Origin: an uncultured Oscillospiraceae bacterium | GTDB taxonomy: Bacteria; Bacillota; Clostridia; Oscillospirales; Oscillospiraceae | Direction of reading: 5' to 3' | NCBI GenBank assembly: GCA_944385435.1 | Contig: CALWXG010000027.1 | Span: 1-34,078, forward strand | DNA length: 34,078 bases | In this document: positions 1-5,616 of the stretch, piece after piece | How positions within the stretch are numbered: the first letter of the stretch is position 1 | Layout: the number at the start of each line of letters is the position of its first letter | Notes under the pieces: model-generated | What the model was told of the DNA's origin: nothing | Databases searched by the model: none | The model's input: only the letters and a program-made list of their open reading frames with translations | Position numbers and translations under genes: made by a program

Positions 1-848
1 TCGTCACAGTGGACGCCGCGGCCCTCTTCGGTGGTGCGGTCCCGCTCCAGGCCGTTCTCCGCGATGACAAACTTCCACTTGCCCTCCGCGGTCTGCTCCA
101 GGGTGCCGCCGGCGCCGCACACCACGCACTCGATGGGGTACTGCAGCCCCTTCCACTGGGGCTGGCCCAGGCACAGGGCGTTGGAGTGGCAGTTGGGGCA
201 CCAGCCGTAGTCCGGGTCGCCCAGCCACTTGCGCTCCGCCGCGGGGGTGTTCAGAGCCTTCATGACGTTTTCGCCCATCTCCCGGGCCCGGGCCACCTTC
301 TCAGGGTGCAGGAGCACCTGAGCGGGGGCGGGGACCTGGGTGGCCATATACATGTCCACGATCTTGAAGCTGTTGGTAAAGGTGGTGGCCTGCATGCACT
401 CCAGGGCCATGGACTGCCAGGAGCGGGTGGAGCCGCCCACGGCGATCAGCGCGCCTACCCGGTCCCGGGGGGCAATGGCGCCGATTTTGGTGAGGAAGGC
501 GGACTCGTAGGCCAGGTTGCGGTGCATGAATTTCAGGAACAGGGAAGAGGGCATCAGATCATAGGTGGGGGCGGAAAAAATCACCGCGTCCTGATTCAGC
601 ATGACATCCATGATCTTCTGCTTGTCATCCTTCTTTGCCAGGGAGCAGCCGACATTCTTGCCCATGGACATGCCCATGGTACAGGCGGTACAGCCGTTGC
701 AGTCCAGCAGCTCATAATCCTTCAGGTTGATCATGCGCACCTGCGCGCCCAGCTCCTGGCAGGCCAGCAGGGCCTCCTTCAGCAGAATCTCGCAGTTGCT
801 GTCCTTGCGTCCGGCGGTGACGCCCATTACTTGAAAGGCCACAAACAT
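1..848 (-). CDS. Flavodoxin-fold NAD(P)H-dependent reductase with Cys cluster and C-terminal zinc ribbon (partial)
   Basis: Reads leftwards off the window, so the C-terminus is missing; about 282 codons are present. The N-terminal half resembles the NADPH-dependent FMN reductase/iron-sulfur flavoprotein family: an opening beta strand followed by a T-A-G-R-K-D-S phosphate-loop-like turn, and a compact cysteine cluster C50-x2-C53-x2-C56 with C68 that in Fe-S flavoproteins binds a [4Fe-4S] cluster. Near residues 214-245 there are two further C-x2-C pairs, which look like a rubredoxin/zinc-ribbon tail. The expected role is cytoplasmic electron transfer or reduction of a quinone or metal; the substrate cannot be read. 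ATG at 848 sits unusually close to its AAGGAG; GTG at 842 has better spacing and may be the true start. It is divergent from a LysR gene, its likely regulator. Confidence 0.75.
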   Translation of the reverse strand, partial: MFVAFQVMGVTAGRKDSNCEILLKEALLACQELGAQVRMINLKDYELLDCNGCTACTMGMSMGKNVGCSLAKKDDKQKIMDVMLNQDAVIFSAPTYDLMPSSLFLKFMHRNLAYESAFLTKIGAIAPRDRVGALIAVGGSTRSWQSMALECMQATTFTNSFKIVDMYMATQVPAPAQVLLHPEKVARAREMGENVMKALNTPAAERKWLGDPDYGWCPNCHSNALCLGQPQWKGLQYPIECVVCGAGGTLEQTAEGKWKFVIAENGLERDRTTEEGRGVHCD

Positions 849-874
849 CTCTCCTTACCAATTTTGATGAAAAA

Positions 875-944
875 ATTGTATCACCATGGCATAGAAAAGT
901 GAAATCAACCTTTTTTGCCCTATTGATAAAAGAACGTTATTAAT
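875..944. promoter_or_regulatory. Divergent promoter region with LysR-type dyad
   Basis: An imperfect inverted repeat, ATTGATAA (922-929), 7-base spacer, TTATTAAT (937-944), matches 7 of 8 positions and contains the T-N11-A style core typical of LysR operators. It overlaps a plausible -10 (938-943) for the LysR gene, whose -35 could be TTGCCC at 915-920. For the minus-strand reductase, a -10 TACAAT lies at 875-880 with only a poor -35. This arrangement suits autorepression plus activation of the divergent gene; inferred, not proven. Confidence 0.45.
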
Positions 945-971
945 GTAAAATGAGCGCGGGAGGGATGCCCT

Positions 972-1877
972 GTGACCACAGAGCAGCTGCGCTATTTTCT
1001 GGAGGTGGCCCGCCGCAGGAGTTTTACCGAGGCGGCCCACACCTTTTATCTGACCCAGCCGGCCATTACCCATCAGATCTCCGCTTTGGAGCGGGAATTG
1101 GGGACCAAATTGTTTCTGCGCACCACCCGGAGCGTGGCCCTCACCCGGGCGGGGGAATTGTTCCTGGAGGACGCCAAGCGGATTCTGGACCAGGAGGACC
1201 GGGCGCTGGAGCGGCTGAGGCAGATGGGCGGCTCCGGACAGCTGGAGCTGAAAATCGGTTATCTCAACAGCCCCTGCCGGCATTTCCTACCCGGGCTGAT
1301 CCGGGATTATCAGGAGCGGTATCCCCAGGTGAGCCTGGAGCTGATCCGCCGGGATGCCACGGGCATCCAGACCGGAGCGGATGAGGCGGAGTTTGATCTG
1401 AGCTTCTCTGTGCTCTCGGATCTGCAGGGGCTGAGCGGATACGCCTGCCGGAAGCTGGCCACGGACTTCTACTGCCTGGTGAGTCCCAGGCAGCATCCCT
1501 GTGTGTCCAATGCGTCCATTGATTACCACAAGTTGGCCACGGAGTCTTTTGCGTGCCTGTCCCGTACCGCGGGAGCCTATATGTACAAGCAGTTCCAGCA
1601 GATCTGCCGGGATCTGGAGCTGGCGCCGTCCCGGGTGGTGGAGTACCCGGCCATGGAGGATGTGCTCTTTGCGGTGGAGTGCGGGCAGGCTCTGGCTATC
1701 ATGCCCTACCACATCCGGGAGTATATGAAGACGGATCTGGCTTTCGTCCCGCTGGATGGGCAAAACCTCACCATTGATATCGGGGTGGCGTGGCGCTCGC
1801 CCACGGACAACCCGGCGGTGGGGTGGTTTGTGGAGCTGATCAACCACAGCCTGGTGGAACGGCCGGAGCTGTTCTGA
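972..1877 (+). CDS. LysR-family transcriptional regulator
   Basis: 301 residues, the normal length for the family. Residues 1-60 form the winged helix-turn-helix, with the familiar F-T-E-A-A-H...L-T-Q-P-A-I-T-H-Q-I-S recognition segment and L-E-R-E-L-G-T-K-L-F-x-R-T wing. Residues about 90-295 form the periplasmic-binding-protein-like effector domain. The start is GTG at 972, preceded by GGGAGGG at 958-964. LysR proteins usually act as tetramers binding upstream of a divergent target; here the divergent gene is the flavodoxin-fold reductase, so control of that gene is the simplest reading. The effector cannot be predicted. The stop is followed after 33 bases by the phosphatase start, so the two may be cotranscribed. 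Confidence 0.9.
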   Translation: MTTEQLRYFLEVARRRSFTEAAHTFYLTQPAITHQISALERELGTKLFLRTTRSVALTRAGELFLEDAKRILDQEDRALERLRQMGGSGQLELKIGYLNSPCRHFLPGLIRDYQERYPQVSLELIRRDATGIQTGADEAEFDLSFSVLSDLQGLSGYACRKLATDFYCLVSPRQHPCVSNASIDYHKLATESFACLSRTAGAYMYKQFQQICRDLELAPSRVVEYPAMEDVLFAVECGQALAIMPYHIREYMKTDLAFVPLDGQNLTIDIGVAWRSPTDNPAVGWFVELINHSLVERPELF

Positions 1878-1910
1878 GAAGAAATGACAAAATTCGGGAG
1901 GAAGTCTGGA

Positions 1911-2360
1911 ATGGTAAAAATCCTGTTCGTATGCCACGGCAATATCTGCCGCAGTACCATGGCGCAGTATGTCATGGAAGACCTGGTGAGAAAAGCCGGG
2001 CTGGAGAAGGAGGTTTTCATTGACTCCGCCGCCACCTCCACAGAAGAGATCGGAAATCCGCCCCACTATGGTACCCGGCGGAAGCTGCGGGAGATGGGAG
2101 TGCCCTGCGGAGATCACCGGGCCAGGCAGCTCACCCGGCGGGACTATGCGGACTTTGATCTGCTCATCGGCATGGATGACGCCAACCTGCGGAACATGCG
2201 CCGGATGCTGGGGGGAGACCCGGATGGGAAGCTGCATCTGCTGCTGGACTATACCGATCGCCCCGGAGCCATTGCCGACCCCTGGTATACTGGCGATTTT
2301 GACGCTACGTGGGAGGATGTGCTGGCGGGCTGCCAGGGCCTGTTGGCGGCACTGAGATAA
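1911..2360 (+). CDS. Low-molecular-weight protein tyrosine phosphatase
   Basis: 149 residues, typical for the family. The N-terminal P-loop C8-H-G-N-I-C13-R14-S15 matches CX5R(S), with C8 the nucleophile and R14 binding phosphate. The general acid is D123 in the D-P-W loop near the C-terminus. Such enzymes remove phosphate from protein tyrosine or arginine and often regulate capsule kinases or stress proteins; no cognate kinase gene is visible here. Start choice: an in-frame ATG exists at 1884, but ATG 1911 has GGGAGGA at 1896-1902 with ideal spacing and begins exactly where family members begin. It lies just downstream of the LysR gene on the same strand. Confidence 0.93.
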   Translation: MVKILFVCHGNICRSTMAQYVMEDLVRKAGLEKEVFIDSAATSTEEIGNPPHYGTRRKLREMGVPCGDHRARQLTRRDYADFDLLIGMDDANLRNMRRMLGGDPDGKLHLLLDYTDRPGAIADPWYTGDFDATWEDVLAGCQGLLAALR

Positions 2361-2402
2361 TCTGAATGCCTGGGCAGGATCCAGCCAGGTACTCAAATAA
2401 AC

Positions 2403-2452
2403 AGCCGGAAAGCCGGGTGCAGCAGATGGAAGCTGCTCCCGGCTTTCCGGCT
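2403..2452 (-). terminator. Long hairpin between convergent genes
   Basis: Perfect 15-base arms (2403-2417 and 2438-2452) plus an inner AGCAG/CTGCT pairing give a long stem. Read on the minus strand it is followed by a T-rich stretch, so it most likely ends the ferritin-like transcript and may also stop the phosphatase transcript. Confidence 0.65.
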
Positions 2453-2460
2453 GATCAGGT

Positions 2461-3069
2461 TCACAGGGAACTGCGCTCCAATACAGCCCGCAGCTGATCG
2501 CAGTGGTTCAGACAGTGCGCTGCCAGCTGACGATACAGCTGAGACAGATCCGGATGGTCCGAGTCCTGCGCCGCAGAGAGAAACGCACGGTGGGCGGCCT
2601 GCTCCGCCTGGTAACGCTGCCGCAGAGCTGCGAACCGCGAGGAGTACGCTGGAGCTGTGAGGACGGATACGGGCCAATAACGGACCCCGGTGAGCAGAAA
2701 ATAGGCGGCTGCCAGACGTCTTGCCAGCCGTTGCTGATCCGATGCCACCGCGGCGAGGATACCTGCCGTCCCGCCCTGGGACCGGCGCGCCAGATGCCGG
2801 TAGCACTGCCAGCCCTCCAAGGCCTCCAGCACCTGACGGCGCAGCTGCCGGGTATCGCGGCATTCCGGTTCGGAAGCCGCCGCCGGCGGGACAGCGGGTG
2901 AGGTTGACAGGGACAGCTCAGCCAGGTGCCCGCAGGGGAGATCTCCCTCCAGACTTTCCTGCCGGTCTGACTGATCGGGGGAGAATTCCTGCTCCGATCC
3001 CATCACCCGGGCCCAGACACGCCGAAATACCTCCTGGTGCTCCGGGGAGCACAGAGTCATCTCTTCCAC
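2461..3069 (-). CDS. Ferritin-like/rubrerythrin-like helical protein
   Basis: 202 residues. The N-terminal 70 or so are low-complexity and poorly conserved; the rest is alpha-helical and resembles the ferritin-like domains of small Clostridial proteins, with E-G-W-Q-C-Y-R-H-L-A-R near residue 85 and D-Q-Q-R-L-A-R-R-L-A-A-A-Y-F-L-L-T-G near 110. In metal-binding relatives this second helix carries E-x2-H; here the equivalent reads D-Q-Q-R, and few Glu/His pairs are seen, so the di-iron site may be lost. The probable start is GTG 3069, with AAGGAGG upstream; an ATG at 3060 would be very far from it. It is divergent from the Fe-S scaffold operon, which hints at an iron or oxidative-stress role (inference). 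Confidence 0.55.
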   Translation of the reverse strand: MEEMTLCSPEHQEVFRRVWARVMGSEQEFSPDQSDRQESLEGDLPCGHLAELSLSTSPAVPPAAASEPECRDTRQLRRQVLEALEGWQCYRHLARRSQGGTAGILAAVASDQQRLARRLAAAYFLLTGVRYWPVSVLTAPAYSSRFAALRQRYQAEQAAHRAFLSAAQDSDHPDLSQLYRQLAAHCLNHCDQLRAVLERSSL

Positions 3070-3127
3070 AACTGAATAACACCTCCTTGCCCCTCATTTT
3101 ATGCCGGAATCCTGCGTGGTGTCCCTG

Positions 3128-3156
3128 TTGACAGATGTATGAAATCATGCTATACT
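3128..3156 (+). promoter_or_regulatory. Sigma-A promoter of the sufC-sufB operon
   Basis: TTGACA at 3128-3133 and TATACT at 3151-3156 with a 17-base spacer: a near-consensus housekeeping promoter. The leader to the sufC start is about 65 bases. No IscR- or Fur-like operator could be recognised. Confidence 0.85.
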
Positions 3157-3227
3157 GCAAAGCATAGAAAAGAACTATGATTTAGCGGCGGGAGTTTTCC
3201 GGCCGCGTTGACAGGAGATAGAGACTT

Positions 3228-3965
3228 ATGTTGGAGTTAAAACATCTTGCCTACTCCGTGGATGGAGAGGGCGCGAATCTTGATATTCTCAAAGATGTGT
3301 CGCTCACCGTGAAGGACGGGACATTCCTGGTGATCACCGGTCCCAACGGAGGCGGCAAAACCACCTTGGCCAAGACCATCATGGGCCTGAACCAGCCCAC
3401 TGGCGGCGAGATCTGGTGGAATGGAGAGGACATTACCCATCTCTCCATCACAGAGCGGGCCAGGCGGGGCATCAGTTACGGGTTTCAGCAGCCTCCCCGC
3501 TTCAAGGGGCTGCGGGTACGGGACCTGCTGGCCCTGGCTTCCGGGAATCCTGCGCTGAGCCATGCGGAGGGCTGCCAGCTGCTCACCCAGGTGGGGCTGT
3601 GCGCGGCGGACTACATCGACCGGGAGATGGACACGTCCCTGTCCGGCGGAGAGGTGAAGCGCATTGAAATTGCCACCATCCTGGCCCGGAAGTCCCCGCT
3701 GATGATCTTTGATGAGCCGGAGGCCGGCATTGACCTGTGGTCCTTTGCCCGGCTGACGGAGACCTTCCGCTATATCCATGACAAACGGGAAGCCACCATC
3801 ATCATCATCTCCCACCAGGAGCGGATCATCAACCTGGCCGATGAGATCGTCATGGTGGCGGACGGGGTCATCACCGACCAGGGTCCCAAGGACGAACTGT
3901 TCCCCAAGATCCTGGCCAACACCCAGTCCCAGTGCGAATTTGTAAGGAAGGGGGAGCTGGCATGA
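3228..3965 (+). CDS. sufC: SufC-type Fe-S cluster assembly ATPase
   Basis: 245 residues, full length for SufC, a cytoplasmic ABC-type ATPase that powers conformational change in the SufB/SufD scaffold. Visible motifs: Walker A G38-P-N-G-G-G-K-T45 (a Gly where many ABC proteins have Ser), signature L-S-G-G-E-V-K-R near 142, Walker B with D-E-P-E-A-G-I-D near 167, and H-loop I-S-H-Q near 203. There are no membrane segments. ATG 3228 follows a purine-rich ribosome site. The stop codon overlaps the next start as ATGA (3962-3965), indicating translational coupling. Neither a sufS/sufU nor a second SufB/D gene is adjacent, so the operon is the two-gene type. Confidence 0.93.
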   Translation: MLELKHLAYSVDGEGANLDILKDVSLTVKDGTFLVITGPNGGGKTTLAKTIMGLNQPTGGEIWWNGEDITHLSITERARRGISYGFQQPPRFKGLRVRDLLALASGNPALSHAEGCQLLTQVGLCAADYIDREMDTSLSGGEVKRIEIATILARKSPLMIFDEPEAGIDLWSFARLTETFRYIHDKREATIIIISHQERIINLADEIVMVADGVITDQGPKDELFPKILANTQSQCEFVRKGELA

Positions 3966-4879
3966 ATACCATTGATACACATCTGCTGAAAGAAATTGCG
4001 GATCTGGAGCGCGTGCCCCAGGGCGCATATAATATCCGGAAGAACGGCAAGCTGGAGGGGCGGAATAACTCTGCCAATATTGTCATCGAGAGCAAGACGG
4101 ACAAGCCCGGTATCGACATCCATATCGCCCCCAACACCCGCAATGAGTCGGTGCATATTCCGGTGATCGTGACCGAGACCGGAATCAAAGACCTGGTTTA
4201 CAACGACTTTTTTATCGGTGAGAACTGTGATGTGGATATTGTGGCCGGCTGCGGCATCCACAATTCCGGCTGTGAGACCGCCGAGCACGACGGTATTCAC
4301 ACCTTTTATGTGGGCAAGAACGCCAAGGTGCGCTATGTGGAGAAGCACTACGGAGAGGGCGAGGGCACCGGCCAGCGGATCCTGAATCCCCATACCATCG
4401 TCTACCTGGACGAGGGGGCTAACATCCAGCTGGAGACGGTCCAGATCCGGGGGGTGGACTCCACCAAGCGGTACACCAAAGTGGAGCTGGCCGCCGGCGC
4501 GGAGGCGGTGGTGACAGAGCGCCTGCTCACCCACGGCAAGCAGTTTGCCGAGAGCAAGATGGATGTGGTCATGAAGGGAGAGGGAGCCAAGACCCAGGTC
4601 ATCTCCCGCTCCGTGGCCCAGGATGAGTCGGTGCAGGTTTTCTATCCCCAGGTGGAGGGCGATGCCCCCTGTTTTGGCCACGTCCAGTGTGACTCCATCA
4701 TCATGGGCAATGCCAAGATCAGCTCCATCCCCGCCATTGTGGCCAATCACATGGACGCCCAACTGATCCATGAGGCGGCCATCGGTAAAATTGCAGGAGA
4801 TCAGATTCTGAAACTCATGACCCTGGGCCTCACGGAAGAAGAGGCAGAGCAGAAGATTCTGGACGGATTTTTGCAGTGA
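3962..4879 (+). CDS. sufB: Short SufB/SufD-family Fe-S scaffold (minimal SUF type)
   Basis: 305 residues, much shorter than the roughly 420-490 of classical SufB or SufD. It has the parallel beta-helix core and C-terminal helical region that contacts SufC. The residues known to matter in E. coli SufB appear conserved: C243 in Q-C-D-S (equivalent of Cys405) and E271 in I-H-E-A (equivalent of Glu434), so it should act as the cluster-building subunit, likely as a homodimer with two SufC. This matches the two-gene SUF-like minimal system described in archaea and anaerobic bacteria. An upstream in-frame ATG at 3932 lies inside sufC; ATG 3962, overlapping the sufC stop, is the natural start. Confidence 0.88.
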   Translation: MNTIDTHLLKEIADLERVPQGAYNIRKNGKLEGRNNSANIVIESKTDKPGIDIHIAPNTRNESVHIPVIVTETGIKDLVYNDFFIGENCDVDIVAGCGIHNSGCETAEHDGIHTFYVGKNAKVRYVEKHYGEGEGTGQRILNPHTIVYLDEGANIQLETVQIRGVDSTKRYTKVELAAGAEAVVTERLLTHGKQFAESKMDVVMKGEGAKTQVISRSVAQDESVQVFYPQVEGDAPCFGHVQCDSIIMGNAKISSIPAIVANHMDAQLIHEAAIGKIAGDQILKLMTLGLTEEEAEQKILDGFLQ

Positions 4880-5017
4880 CGGGAGGGCCCCGGCACCCGC
4901 GCAGCGGGGACGGCGGGGGACCGCCGCACAAGCGTTTTGCCGGAGGCAGAACCTTGAGGCCATGCCGGGCGTCAGAGAAAATCATCCGGATTTATCCGGA
5001 GAAAGGGGCCGATTGCG

Positions 5018-5488
5018 ATGGAAATGACCCAGGAGCAGCGGGAAGCATACTATCAGGCGTTGACGAAGCATGTCAACGAGAGCAGAGGGTATCCAAAGCT
5101 CAGTAATATCCGGGTGCTCAAAATCGAGCCGAATTACTGTGAAGGCGAGCTAAGCATCACACCGGACGTGTGCAACTATCTGGGAATTGTCCATGGAGGC
5201 TGTCTTGCGGCTCTGGCAGACACCGTGGCGGGAGTCGCTGCCTGTTCCACCGGAACTGGGACGGTGACTCTGAGCTATGGATTTAACTTTCTGCGTCCCG
5301 CCACGGGAGACAAGATCAGATGCGTGGCCAGACCGGAAAAGGTGGGCAAGCAGATTACCGTATTCTGCTGTACGCTGACCAATGATGAGGGTAAAACGGT
5401 GGCCAGCGGACAGTTTACGTTCTTTATGACTGGCCCCATGAAACTCCAGGCTGAGTCACAGGACCAGAAAACGCAAAATAGTACCTGA
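5018..5488 (+). CDS. PaaI-family hotdog-fold thioesterase
   Basis: 156 residues with the single hotdog domain of the PaaI/YdiI acyl-CoA thioesterase family. The diagnostic motif is Y-L-G-I-V-H-G-G-C-L-A-A-L-A-D-T near residues 54-69: H-G-G in the substrate loop and the Asp in the following helix, which is the catalytic acid in relatives. A central strand T-V-T-L-S-Y-G-F-N-F-L-R-P is also typical. It should hydrolyse an acyl- or aroyl-CoA in the cytoplasm; the substrate cannot be predicted. It lies 138 bases after sufB on the same strand, with no clear promoter of its own, so it may be read from the suf promoter. Confidence 0.85.
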   Translation: MEMTQEQREAYYQALTKHVNESRGYPKLSNIRVLKIEPNYCEGELSITPDVCNYLGIVHGGCLAALADTVAGVAACSTGTGTVTLSYGFNFLRPATGDKIRCVARPEKVGKQITVFCCTLTNDEGKTVASGQFTFFMTGPMKLQAESQDQKTQNST

Positions 5489-5521
5489 GAGGCAGCGAAA
5501 GCTGCCTGCCTCAGAGACGGA

Positions 5522-5562
5522 AAACAGGACGGGCGCCCCGGAGTGGGGCGCCCGTCCTGTTT
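5522..5562 (+). terminator. Strong hairpin terminator
   Basis: Perfect 18-base arms (5522-5539, 5545-5562) around a 5-base loop, GC-rich with an AAA/TTT base. It lies between the thioesterase and the convergent surface esterase gene and probably serves both. A small GGCAGC-GAAA-GCTGCC hairpin sits just before it at 5491-5506. Confidence 0.85.
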
Positions 5563-5616
5563 GAGAGGTTCGAAACATCCGAAAACATGGGACGTTCGAG
5601 AATCGAGGTGCGGGGA

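Noticed and set aside
4876-5106. Small plus-strand frame between sufB and the thioesterase
   Set aside because: Lacks a ribosome site and runs into the thioesterase in another frame; composition is that of a shadow.
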